Shown here: positions 17,806 through 25,512 of the stretch, piece after piece
How positions within the stretch are numbered: the stretch's first letter is position 1
How the letters are laid out: every line of letters begins with the position of its first letter
Origin: Bradyrhizobium frederickii
GTDB lineage: Bacteria; Pseudomonadota; Alphaproteobacteria; Rhizobiales; Xanthobacteraceae
DNA: 64,000 nucleotides
Assembly: GCF_004570865.1 (NCBI RefSeq)
Contig: NZ_SPQS01000005.1
Location: 248,001 to 312,000, forward strand
Reading direction: 5' to 3'
The notes under the pieces: model-generated
Databases searched by the model: none
What the model was told of the DNA's origin: nothing
What the model saw: the letters and a program-made list of their open reading frames with translations, nothing else
Position numbers and translations under genes: made by a program

Positions 17806-18293
17806 GTGGGCCTCCGCTCGTTGGAGGTGGCCGATGCGGTGCGCATCTCGGATGCGGCGCGCATGATCGCCTTCTGGATCCGCGAATAGGTCATGCAACG
17901 GCAGAGATTGCCGTCCATATGCGCCACGACCTCTTCCTTGGTCGGATTGGGATTCTTTGCGAGCAGCGAGGCCGCCTGCATGATCTGGCCGGACTGGCAA
18001 TAGCCGCATTGCGGCACCTGCTCGGCGATCCATGCCTTCTGCAAGGGATGATCGCCCTTGGCGGAGAGGCCTTCGATGGTGGTGATCTTCTTGCCGGCGA
18101 CGTCGCCGACCATGGTCTGGCACGAGCGCACGGCTTCGCCGTTGACATGCACGGTGCAAGCGCCGCACAGCCCGGCACCGCAGCCGAACTTGGTGCCGGT
18201 CATCTGCAATTGCTCGCGGATCGCCCAGAGGAGCGGCGTGTCGTTCGCCGCATCCACGGACAGACTCCGCCCGTTGATGGTGAGAGTTGGCAT
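17802..18293 (-). CDS. (2Fe-2S)-binding small (alpha) subunit, IorA-like
   Basis: 163 residues. The plant-type [2Fe-2S] cluster ligands are C38, C43, C46 and C58 ([18 protein letters not shown]). The second cluster in the all-helical domain uses C96, C99, C131 and C133 ([20 protein letters not shown]). It transfers electrons from the molybdenum site of the large subunit. ATG 18293 starts the ferredoxin fold directly ([14 protein letters not shown]). It has no signal of its own and is probably exported with the Tat-signal-bearing large subunit. First gene of a two-gene operon. Confidence 0.92.
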   Translation of the reverse strand: MPTLTINGRSLSVDAANDTPLLWAIREQLQMTGTKFGCGAGLCGACTVHVNGEAVRSCQTMVGDVAGKKITTIEGLSAKGDHPLQKAWIAEQVPQCGYCQSGQIMQAASLLAKNPNPTKEEVVAHMDGNLCRCMTYSRIQKAIMRAASEMRTASATSNERRPT

Positions 18294-18627
18294 AGGCGTC
18301 TTCCCCTGCCGGTGCATGAAGCCGCTTACGGCGGCAACTTGAATGGCGGACGCCCACCGGGCTGGCGCCAGCCTTGGCCGCAAGAATGATCGCGTTCGGT
18401 TGCCGTGGCAAATGCAATTTGGAACGAGTTGAAACAAGCGCGCCGTCGCGACGTTGTGCGTTGCGAGAATGGGCTGGTGCAGCGACTGGACGCAACAGAG
18501 AGCGTCGTCGGCTATGCGTGCCATTGCACTCAGGCAGTTTCTTCCAGGTAACTTGGCGCGTTAGAGTATAAGCGCCACCCCGTCGCTACGGCTCGCGAGA
18601 ACAAGAAACGAGAAAGGATCGGAAGCA
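18294..18627. other. Intergenic region between divergent genes
   Basis: Holds the promoters of the Ior-like operon (leftward) and of the alpha/beta hydrolase (rightward). I see no repeat, clear operator or RNA element. An AAAGGA ribosome binding site for the hydrolase lies near 18613. Confidence 0.4.
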
Positions 18628-19434
18628 ATGCCTGGGATCAATCGGGACGGCGTCAATATCCATTACGAGGTTCACGGCGAGGGAGCGCCGCTGCTGCTCA
18701 CCCATGGCTATTCCTCGACGTCGGCGATGTGGCATGGCCAGGTCGATGCGCTCGCCAGGGAGCACAAGCTGATCCTGTGGGACATGCGCGGCCACGGCCA
18801 GTCCGACTATCCCGATGATCCCAGGGCGTACAGCGAAGCGCTCACGGTCGGCGACATGGCGGCGATCCTCGATGCGGCCGGTGCGGAGCGCGCGATCATC
18901 GGCGGGCTCTCGCTCGGCGGCTACATGTCGCTCGCGTTCTATCGCGCCCATCCGGAGCGGACGCGCGCGCTGCTGATCATCGACACCGGGCCGGGCTTCA
19001 AGAAGGACGACGCGCGCGAGGCCTGGAATGCGCGGGCGCTCGCCACCGCCGACAGGCTCGATCGCGAAGGCCTCGACGTCCTGAAGTCGGCAACGCGCGA
19101 GCGCGCCGCCGCCAGTCATCGCAACGCCAAGGGACTGGCGCTCGCCGCACGCGGCATGCTGACCCAGCGCGATGCCCGCGTGATCGAGCTGCTGCCCGAC
19201 ATCAAGGCGCCCTCGCTGATCGTGGTCGGCGCCGACGACACGCCGTTCCTGGCCGCATCCGACTACATGGCCGCAAAAATCCCGGGGGCACAAAAGGTCG
19301 TGATCCCCGCTGCCGGACACGCCGTCAACATCGATCAGCCCAAGGCTTTTGTTGACGCCGTCGCGCCTTTCCTGAAGAACTTGCCTGAAGAACTTGCCGG
19401 CATAGGCCAGGCAATCCGGGACGCAAGACCATGA
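18628..19434 (+). CDS. Alpha/beta hydrolase
   Basis: 268 residues with the alpha/beta fold: oxyanion-region THGYSST, the DMRGHGQSD segment, nucleophile elbow GGLSLGGYM (S95), an acid in VVGADDTPF and the catalytic His in PAAGHAVN. The active-site Asp and His are at normal spacing, so it should be an active esterase, lactonase or related enzyme; the substrate is not predictable. It shares a 4-bp ATGA overlap with the next small gene, so the two are translationally coupled. Confidence 0.88.
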   Translation: MPGINRDGVNIHYEVHGEGAPLLLTHGYSSTSAMWHGQVDALAREHKLILWDMRGHGQSDYPDDPRAYSEALTVGDMAAILDAAGAERAIIGGLSLGGYMSLAFYRAHPERTRALLIIDTGPGFKKDDAREAWNARALATADRLDREGLDVLKSATRERAAASHRNAKGLALAARGMLTQRDARVIELLPDIKAPSLIVVGADDTPFLAASDYMAAKIPGAQKVVIPAAGHAVNIDQPKAFVDAVAPFLKNLPEELAGIGQAIRDARP

Positions 19435-19772
19435 TGCGAGCGATCTTCGCGGCGGGCGCAATGGCGACGCTGCTGTCGTCGGCGGCGCCGGCCGAGCCGT
19501 TCGGCGCGGTGCCGTCGCGCCGGCCCTTCGTCGCGACCTTGTCCAACAACATTCCGCTCGCCTTCGGCATGGACGCCGAGCAGACCGCCCGCGCCCTCGG
19601 GCAGCCGCTGCAATATGTGCGCGGACGTCCCGGCAACGAGATCTATCTCGCGCTGCGCAACATCGGCGGCAGCGGACTGGTCCCTTACCGTCACCGCCTG
19701 TTCCTGCAATTCCGCCACGGACGGCTGGCGGGATGGAAGGAGGATTACGGCGAGAACTGGATGTGGGAGTGA
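19431..19772 (+). CDS. Small exported protein, unknown
   Basis: 113 residues. A signal peptide (MMRAIFAAGAMATLLSSAAPA) leads to a mature part of about 90 residues with MDAEQTARALGQPLQYVRGR and a C-terminal segment rich in Arg, Gly and Trp. It looks like a small periplasmic SmpA/BamE-like fold (helix, Gly-x-Pro turn, beta strands), but I am not sure of that. Its ATG overlaps the stop codon of the hydrolase gene. Confidence 0.68.
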   Translation: MMRAIFAAGAMATLLSSAAPAEPFGAVPSRRPFVATLSNNIPLAFGMDAEQTARALGQPLQYVRGRPGNEIYLALRNIGGSGLVPYRHRLFLQFRHGRLAGWKEDYGENWMWE

Positions 19773-19800
19773 GAGCGTCGTGCGCCGACACGTCCGGATC

Positions 19801-19886
19801 GTCGTGGCCGGGCTTGTCCCGGCCATCCACGTTCTTCTCGCTCGGAAACGAAGACGTGGATGCCCGGGACAAGCCCGGGCATGACG
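19801..19886. repeat. Palindromic repeat, family E
   Basis: GTGGCCGGGCTTGTCCCGG and the inverted CCGGGACAAGCCCGGGC around a variable centre. Related copies are at 26945, 52548 and 59097. Confidence 0.8.
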
Positions 19887-19941
19887 AGTTTGTGGAACGA
19901 GCGAATTCTCGATCAACGACCAACCATCAAGGACAACCCGC

Positions 19942-20613
19942 GTGGGACAGGACATCAAACTGACGGCCTCCGACAATTTCCAGCTCGGCGCCTATCGCGC
20001 TGATCCCTCGGCTGCGTCGAAGGGCGCGGTGGTGGTGATCCAGGAGATCTTTGGCGTCAATCACCACATCCGCGCGGTCTGCGACCGCCTCGCCGGGGAA
20101 GGCTATGTCGCGGTCGCGCCGTCGATCTTCGACCGGACCGCACCGAACTTCCAGTCGGGCTATTCGCCCGACGAGATCGCCGAAGCGCGCAAGTTCGTCG
20201 CCAACCCGGACTGGGCTGCGATGCTGCGCGACACGCAGGCGGCGATCGATGCGGTGAAGAGCATCGGCCCGGTCGGCATCATCGGCTTTTGCCTGGGCGG
20301 CAGCATCGCCTTCGTCGCCGCGACGCGATTGACCGGCCTGAAGGCCGCGATCGGCTATTACGGCGGCGCCGTCGTTCGCTTTGCCGACGAGACGCCGAAG
20401 GTGCCGACGCAATTGCATTTCGGCGAGAAGGATGCGGGCATCCCCTTGACCGACGTCGAGACCATCAAGTCGAAACGGCCGGAGGTGGAGGTCTTCATCT
20501 ATCCGGGCGCGCAGCACGGTTTCCATTGCGACGAGCGCGCCAGCTACGACAAGGCCAGCGCCGACATCGCCTGGCCGCGCAGCATGGAATTTTTTGCGAA
20601 GCATTTGACGTAA
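19942..20613 (+). CDS. Dienelactone hydrolase family protein
   Basis: 223 residues starting at GTG 19942. The dienelactone hydrolase triad is visible: nucleophile C117 (GIIGFCLGGSIAF), D164 (FGEKDAGIP) and H192 (PGAQHGFHCDE), plus E36 in the VIQEIFGVN motif that activates the cysteine. Classical enzymes open dienelactone in chloroaromatic degradation, but most genomic relatives are general carboxylesterases. No aromatic-degradation genes are adjacent, so the specific substrate is unknown. It is cytoplasmic. Confidence 0.9.
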   Translation: MGQDIKLTASDNFQLGAYRADPSAASKGAVVVIQEIFGVNHHIRAVCDRLAGEGYVAVAPSIFDRTAPNFQSGYSPDEIAEARKFVANPDWAAMLRDTQAAIDAVKSIGPVGIIGFCLGGSIAFVAATRLTGLKAAIGYYGGAVVRFADETPKVPTQLHFGEKDAGIPLTDVETIKSKRPEVEVFIYPGAQHGFHCDERASYDKASADIAWPRSMEFFAKHLT

Positions 20614-20634
20614 GGCGCGCGTCTCCTTCCTCTT

Positions 20635-20739
20635 GTCATTCCGGGATGCGCCGATAGGCGCAGGCCCGGAATCCATCGAGCGTCAGCGATAGCGGCGCGA
20701 TGGATTCCGGGTTCGCGCTAACGCGCGCCCCGGAATGAC
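20635..20739. repeat. Palindromic repeat, family F
   Basis: GTCATTCCGGGATGCGCCG and the inverted CGCGCCCCGGAATGAC, with AATCCATCG/CGATGGATT inside. Related copies are at 21350–21454 and 59904–59984. Confidence 0.8.
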
Positions 20740-20844
20740 CGGGGAGAGAGTTGCGCCTGCCTCCAAAGCAGGAATCGGGTGGTTGCATGATGACGCGCGC
20801 CGATAGAGTTGGCTGATCAAGCCACCTCTCGCCGGGAACTCGCC

Positions 20845-21327
20845 ATGCAGCAATCCATCACGCATCTCGTCATCCGCAATCCGTTCGGAACCATGGACGT
20901 GCCCTCACCCGACGATTCCGAGGTGATGGATTATGCCGCGACGGCCTCGCTGCCCAGTGATGCGGCCGACGGCAATGCGGCGGCGTGGGCAGCGATCGCA
21001 GCGCCGTCCGATCCGCTCGAAGGCATATGGGCGAGCCGCTGGAATGGCGGGGCCGATCCGACCATTGCCGGCGATACGCCGGACAGGTGGAAACAGGGGC
21101 GCGCGGACATCCGCATCGCGGCCGGCCGGGTCTATCTGCGCTTCGACTGGGACAATGGCCGCCGGCACGGGCTGATCGAGGCCGCGCGCGACGGCGCAGC
21201 TCGTCTGGTCGGGAAATACATCAACCTGACCACGCCGGCGATCACGCGGCCATGGGTCGGCCGCGTGATCGACGCCAACAGGATCGACGGATGTTTTCCG
21301 AACGGGCGGCTGGATTTTCGGAGGTAG
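20845..21327 (+). CDS. Hypothetical protein, 160 residues
   Basis: Starts MQQSITHLVIRNPFGTMDV at ATG 20845 after GGGAAC; an in-frame TTG at 20809 has no ribosome binding site. The protein contains LEGIWASRWNGGADPTIAG and a second half with IRIAAGRVYLRFDWDNGRRH, suggesting a beta-rich lipocalin-like or substrate-binding fold, but I do not recognise a family. No signal peptide or membrane segment. It is flanked on both sides by family F repeats. Confidence 0.62.
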   Translation: MQQSITHLVIRNPFGTMDVPSPDDSEVMDYAATASLPSDAADGNAAAWAAIAAPSDPLEGIWASRWNGGADPTIAGDTPDRWKQGRADIRIAAGRVYLRFDWDNGRRHGLIEAARDGAARLVGKYINLTTPAITRPWVGRVIDANRIDGCFPNGRLDFRR

Positions 21328-21349
21328 GAGTTGCGCGACATCCCCCGCC

Positions 21350-21454
21350 GTCATTCCGGGATGCGCCGACAGGCGCAGGCCCGGAATCCATCGCGAGGCA
21401 GAGTCGGTAGAGAAATGGATTCCGGGTTCGCGCTTAGGCGCGCCCCGGAATGAC
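21350..21454. repeat. Palindromic repeat, family F (second copy)
   Basis: Same ends as the copy at 20635 (GTCATTCCGGGATGCGCCG … CGCGCCCCGGAATGAC). The two copies bracket the 160-residue hypothetical gene in the same orientation. Confidence 0.78.
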
Positions 21455-21477
21455 GAGAAGAGAGAGTTGGGCTGAAA

Positions 21478-22224
21478 CTAGAACCAGCGCTCGCCGACGA
21501 ATACGGTGTCGCCGGGATTCAAGGGCGTGCCGAGCGGCACCACGGCGCGCATGGATCCGCCCCGCTCGGTGTGGGTCACCGTGACCACGTCGCGCTTGGC
21601 GCGGGGCGAAAAGCCGCCGGCGATCGCGACCGCGCTCTCGACCGTCATGTTCGGCACGTAAGGATATTGGCCGGGTGCGGTGACTTCGCCGAGAATGAAG
21701 AACGGACGATAGGCCTCGATCTCCACCGCGACCGAGGGCTCGCGGATGTAGCCGTTGCGCAGCCGCGCGGCGATCTCGCCGGCAAGTCCGGCGGTGGTGC
21801 GGCCGCGGGCCGGCACCGCGCCGATCAGCGGCATGGTGATGGAGCCGCCGGCATCGATGGCGTAGCTGTTGGTGAGACCTTCCTGGCCGTAGACGACGAC
21901 GCGGAGCTTGTCGCCGGCGTCGAGATGGTAGGAGGCGTCATAGCGCACCGGCGCCGCCATCGGCGCGGCGTAGCCGACCGGCATGGGGGCGGGCGACGAG
22001 GCAAAGGAGGTGCGCAGCGCGCCGATGGCGCCGCCGCCGTCGGCGACGACAACCGGCTGCGGCGCATTGTAAGGCTGGCCATAGGCCATGGAATCGAGGT
22101 CGGCGCGCGGTGGCATGACCGCGACGGGGCCGGCGGTCTGCATGCAGCCGCCAAGGGTCAGCGCGGCGGACGCTGCCAGGGCCACTGCCGAGATCGACGA
22201 TCGAAACGCGCGTGCAACTGGCAC
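21478..22224 (-). CDS. Polysaccharide export lipoprotein (Wza/BexD-like)
   Basis: 248 residues. The signal ends in lipobox LGGC, so the mature protein is a lipoprotein. The Poly_export domain starts at SYHLDAGDKLRVVVYGQEGL, is followed by TMPLIGAVPARGRT, then a SLBB-type segment (FFILGEVTAPGQYPYVPNMT) and LNPGDTVFVGERWF at the end. It probably forms or feeds an outer-membrane exopolysaccharide channel. The start is GTG 22224, chosen because GAGGG lies 8 nt upstream; a longer frame reaches 22263. It stands alone, without polysaccharide genes around it. Confidence 0.87.
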   Translation of the reverse strand: MPVARAFRSSISAVALAASAALTLGGCMQTAGPVAVMPPRADLDSMAYGQPYNAPQPVVVADGGGAIGALRTSFASSPAPMPVGYAAPMAAPVRYDASYHLDAGDKLRVVVYGQEGLTNSYAIDAGGSITMPLIGAVPARGRTTAGLAGEIAARLRNGYIREPSVAVEIEAYRPFFILGEVTAPGQYPYVPNMTVESAVAIAGGFSPRAKRDVVTVTHTERGGSMRAVVPLGTPLNPGDTVFVGERWF

Positions 22225-22345
22225 CGGACTATCCCTCGAAACGAGACAGCTCCAGTGATGCACCGGTTATGGTTAATAAAGCGTTTGCGGGGGGTGACGC
22301 GACGCGGCTCGATGCAAACACGGGACACTCCCCCAGAGGAAAGAA

Positions 22346-22401
22346 CCCTCACCCGCATTGCATCTGCGATGCAATGCGACCTCTCCCGCAAGCGGGAGAG
22401 G
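22346..22401. repeat. Palindromic repeat, family A, single arm
   Basis: One arm only: CCCTCACCCGC, a variable hairpin (GCATTGCATCTGCGATGCAATGC), then CTCTCCCGCAAGCGGGAGAG. Confidence 0.7.
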
Positions 22402-22422
22402 CGCACCGAGCCCGGAGCAGGC

Positions 22423-23079
22423 TTACGCGCTCACACCGACGCCGATCGGGCAGGACACGCCGGTGCCGCCAAGGCCGCAATAGCCGGCGGGGTTCTTCGC
22501 CAGATATTGCTGATGGTAGTCCTCGGCGAAATAGAATTCGCCTGAAGGCGCGATCTCGGTGGTGATGGCACCGAGGCCTTTTGCGGCGAGCGCCTTCTGA
22601 TAGAGCGCCTTCGACTCGTCAGCCGCTTTCCGCTGCGCATCGGAACAGGTGTAAATCGCGCTTCGGTATTGCGTGCCGACGTCGTTGCCCTGACGCATGC
22701 CCTGCGTCGGGTCGTGGCTCTCCCAGAACGTCTTCAGGAGCGCCTGGTAGGAGATCTTGTTCGGATCGAACACGACCAGCACCACTTCGGTGTGGCCGGT
22801 GCGACCCGAACAGGTCTCTTCATAGGTCGGGTTCGGCGTGTGGCCGCCGGCATAGCCCACCGCGGTGGTGTAGATGCCATCGCCGAGCTGCCAGAATTTG
22901 CGCTCGGCGCCCCAGAAGCAGCCAAGCCCGAACACCGCCCTTTCGAGGCCGGCGGGATAAGGCGGCTTGAGCCTGCTGCCGTTGACGAAATGGGTGGCGG
23001 CGGTCGGAATGGCCTGCGCGCGGCCGGGCAGCGCCTCAGCTGCGCTCGGCAATGCGGTGGTCTTGCGCATGAACAGCAT
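22423..23079 (-). CDS. msrA: Peptide-methionine (S)-S-oxide reductase
   Basis: 218 residues with the MsrA catalytic motif [10 protein letters not shown] (C54), the [14 protein letters not shown] segment and [14 protein letters not shown]-terminal resolving cysteines lie in [12 protein letters not shown]. It repairs methionine sulfoxide using thioredoxin. An N-terminal extension of about 45 residues before the core is normal for the alphaproteobacterial form and shows no export signal. ATG 23079 is supported by GGAGA 8 nt upstream. Confidence 0.95.
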   Translation of the reverse strand: MLFMRKTTALPSAAEALPGRAQAIPTAATHFVNGSRLKPPYPAGLERAVFGLGCFWGAERKFWQLGDGIYTTAVGYAGGHTPNPTYEETCSGRTGHTEVVLVVFDPNKISYQALLKTFWESHDPTQGMRQGNDVGTQYRSAIYTCSDAQRKAADESKALYQKALAAKGLGAITTEIAPSGEFYFAEDYHQQYLAKNPAGYCGLGGTGVSCPIGVGVSA

Positions 23080-23253
23080 GGTTGGGTCTCCGCGAAACGA
23101 GCCGTCCGTCGCCTCAGCCAGATGCTGGAGGCGGCGTGCTCGCGATCAGGTGGGAATATAGGGACCTACGCGAGCGTGGGCAGCGTCGTTACGGCCGCGC
23201 ACAGTGTTCAATCGCGGCGGGAACTGAAAGATCAATCCCGCGGGAATTGTAGC

Positions 23254-23571
23254 TCAATCCCGGGAATAGCCGATCAGCGGTTTCCGCGGCCGGAACAGGA
23301 TCATCAGCAGGATGCCGAGAATGCCGAGGACGGCAAAGACCGGCTGATCCAGCAGCAGGCGGATCACCGAGGTCCAGAGCCACGGCGCCTTGGCCTCGAC
23401 CCAGGTGCGGAAGGCCGACTGGCTGGCCTGATTGATGTCGTTCCAGAACTGGCCGAACCGGGTGAATTTGAGGGTCTGGTCGGCCACCCAGCGGGCGCCG
23501 TCATAGACCATGAAGATGAACCCGCCGGCGAGCAGCAACAGCCCAATCAGTCGGAAAAAGCCGCGGATCAT
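23254..23571 (-). CDS. Small membrane protein, unknown
   Basis: 105 residues with two membrane helices: residues 4–24 (GFFRLIGLLLLAGGFIFMVY) and about 75–95 (VFAVLGILGILLMILF). The region between is polar and aromatic-rich and ends before a basic tail (RPRKPLIG). The ATG is preceded by GGTGAGG. It is conserved in appearance, but I do not recognise a function. It is divergent from rpsT. Confidence 0.72.
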   Translation of the reverse strand: MIRGFFRLIGLLLLAGGFIFMVYDGARWVADQTLKFTRFGQFWNDINQASQSAFRTWVEAKAPWLWTSVIRLLLDQPVFAVLGILGILLMILFRPRKPLIGYSRD

Positions 23572-23715
23572 GCCTCACCTTATATGGTCGTCCGATCGGA
23601 GGACCTCAACAAACGCCGCCAGCCAATAGCCGGGCGACGGTAGAAATTCAACCTCTTCAGGGCGTTACAGTGCCCCCTGGAGCGCCTGGGGGCCGCTTTT
23701 CCAGCTCCGAAAGCG

Positions 23716-23743
23716 TTGACGGTGCCGAAGAGCCTCTCTATAA
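23716..23743 (+). promoter_or_regulatory. Predicted sigma70-type promoter for rpsT
   Basis: TTGACG (23716–23721), 16-bp spacer, CTATAA (23738–23743). Transcription would start near 23750, leaving a leader of about 200 nt before rpsT. Confidence 0.6.
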
Positions 23744-23949
23744 GGGCGCCAACTGGCGGCGGGCGCAATCCTGCCGCCGCTGTTCTTTGAGCAGTTGCAG
23801 GCCACTTGAGCTTAGGGCTCTTTGAGGCCTCATGCTCCCGGGACGGCCCAGCAACCGAACACCCTAAATCCGAGCGTCGATTACGCGGTCAAGCAAGCCG
23901 GCGCTACCCGACCAAGACGCGACCGGTACCCGCAAAGGATATTGAGACC

Positions 23950-24216
23950 ATGGCCAATACCACTTCCGCCAAGAAAGCGACGCGCAAGATCGCCCGCCGC
24001 ACCGCCGTCAACAAGTCGCGCCGCACCCAGATGCGTGGTGCCGTGCGGACCGTCGAGGAAGCCATCGCGACCGGCGACCGCGCCGCGGCCGTGAAGGCGC
24101 TGGCGAATGCCGAGCCGGCTTTGATGCGTGCCGCGCAGCGCAACATCATTCACAAGAACAACGCCAGCCGCAAAGTCTCGCGCCTCACCGCGCAGATCGC
24201 CAAGCTCGCCAAGTAA
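23950..24216 (+). CDS. rpsT: 30S ribosomal protein S20
   Basis: 88 residues, [20 protein letters not shown]…, highly basic with the three-helix S20 composition and ending QIAKLAK. It binds the 5' domain of 16S rRNA in early 30S assembly. ATG 23950 gives the normal family length; the frame is open further upstream but not used. It is followed by a strong intrinsic terminator and preceded by a long leader, which would allow S20 autoregulation as known in enterobacteria (inference here). Lying just upstream of dnaA is the usual arrangement in many alphaproteobacteria. Confidence 0.97.
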   Translation: MANTTSAKKATRKIARRTAVNKSRRTQMRGAVRTVEEAIATGDRAAAVKALANAEPALMRAAQRNIIHKNNASRKVSRLTAQIAKLAK

Positions 24217-24301
24217 GCTCGCGAGCAAGCTCGCCAAGTCAGCTTGCAAGTCACGGCGGGTCGACCAGTCGACTGAACGATCGCATCGCACGCGTCAAAC
24301 A

Positions 24302-24326
24302 GCCCGGCATCGCGCCGGGCTTTTTT
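24302..24326 (+). terminator. Intrinsic terminator of rpsT
   Basis: Stem GCCCGGC/GCCGGGC with loop ATCGC, followed directly by TTTTTT (24321–24326). Classic rho-independent form. Confidence 0.93.
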
Positions 24327-25222
24327 GTTGCCCGGCATATTCATGGGAAGGCGACACGCACGATCGATCCTCGATTGGAAGGTTCGCACGACCTGCACCA
24401 TTCTTAGTTCCGTAGTTCTACCTGCCGATGCATTGCAACCGCGCAAACCTTCACTGCGTTGCGAAAACCCTTGTGCCGCGGGGCGAAAAACCCCTGTGCC
24501 GCGGGGCTAAGTTGAATCCGCACGCGCAGAGTTCTGCACACCGTAGATTCACCGGGATGCAGCTTGCGGTGGAGTTACCCTGCGAAACGAGACTCAAAAA
24601 ACGATGTCTCGCTAATCACTTATCGACATAGCGAGCGCAAGCATTTGGAAAATTCGTCCGCGCGTCGGGCGCATGAAGATTTTGTTAAAAAATTTTGGCG
24701 GTGGCGGAGATTTGTCACATGAGGCGCGGCGTTCTCGATTCTGTGCACGAATCCAAAAACTTGCTCCGAAGCCTGTGCACAAGTCGCGTGCGACGTTAAC
24801 CGACGTCAAGTTTTTTTGGCGGCTCAAGTGTGAATCAATTCGTTGCGAGTCTTTCCGCTTAGTGTATTCCTTAGGTCGTCAGCGGCGCCCACGATCTTCA
24901 GACCAGCGCGGTTTAGGAAACGGGGCGAGCGTGCAAATCGGCGGCGGTGTGCACGTAGGCGACGCTTCAAAAAGCGATATCGGTTCACAACCCATAGCAA
25001 TATGGGAATGGTAGCTGTTTGTCTGAATGTCTCCAAGCGGGATCTTCCCGCCTCGTGCCAAGCGCATTTGAGGGACATCGCAAAGCTACCCCGATACGCA
25101 AGGTGGCGAAGTCGAGCGGACGATTAGTACACGGGCAGGCATCCGCGACATCGTACGCCGCGGCTGTCTTTTGGACACGCAGGACCTTGCCGCGAGCAAT
25201 CACGGCAGGACGGGGAGGTATC
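24327..25222. promoter_or_regulatory. dnaA upstream region, comparatively AT-rich with GANTC cluster
   Basis: About 0.9 kb without a convincing gene. It contains an AT-rich stretch near 24674–24697, a tandem 24-bp repeat (24464–24510), and seven GANTC sites between 24514 and 24851, the CcrM methylation motif. A single DnaA-box-like site TTATCGACA (24620–24628, one mismatch to TTATCCACA) and a weaker TTCTGCACA (24532–24540) are visible. The dnaA promoter must lie here or just downstream. I do not claim oriC. Confidence 0.5.
24464..24510. repeat. Tandem 24-bp direct repeat upstream of dnaA
   Basis: Two abutting copies, 24464–24487 and 24487–24510, sharing 22 of 24 positions (core TGTGCCGCGGGGC preceded by AAAACCC). 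It may be a paired protein-binding site. Confidence 0.7.
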
Positions 25223-25336
25223 ATGTCTTACGGACTCAACGCGGTATTGAAACAGGTCTCCTATTCGAACGATGCCGGTTTAGATCAGTCCGACCTCCAG
25301 CCTCCCGCGTGTGACGGAGCGCCGAGTACGCGCTGA
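25223..25336 (+). CDS. Possible 37-residue leader ORF upstream of dnaA
   Basis: ATG 25223 follows a very strong ribosome binding site (GGGGAGG, 25212–25218, 4-nt spacing). The product starts MSYGLNAVLKQVSYSNDAG and stops at 25336, 98 bp before the first possible dnaA start. It has no recognisable domain. Given the quality of the ribosome binding site it may be translated, either as a leader peptide affecting dnaA or by chance. Coding evidence beyond the start signal is absent. Confidence 0.35.
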   Translation: MSYGLNAVLKQVSYSNDAGLDQSDLQPPACDGAPSTR

Positions 25337-25512
25337 CCTCGCGAACCCTCCATCTCTGACATCGCTGACCGGACGCGGCGTTCTCGCCGAACGGCGGAGC
25401 CATGCCTGACGATGGACTCGCTTGAGGTCGCACCATGACAGACCCCCTGGCGGCAGGAATTCTGCATGGCGCTCACCACGCAACTAAATCTCTCAAGAGA
25501 AGTTTTCTGACG

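Noticed and set aside
20635..21454. Composite transposon formed by two family F repeats around a hypothetical gene
   Set aside because: The two repeats are in direct orientation and 700 bp apart. The gene does not resemble a transposase or nuclease, and family F copies occur elsewhere alone.
24327..25434. oriC in the rpsT–dnaA gap
   Set aside because: Only one site with a single mismatch to the DnaA box (TTATCGACA, 24620) and weak half sites are present. In many alphaproteobacteria the origin lies near hemE, away from dnaA. GC-skew over the whole chromosome would decide it.
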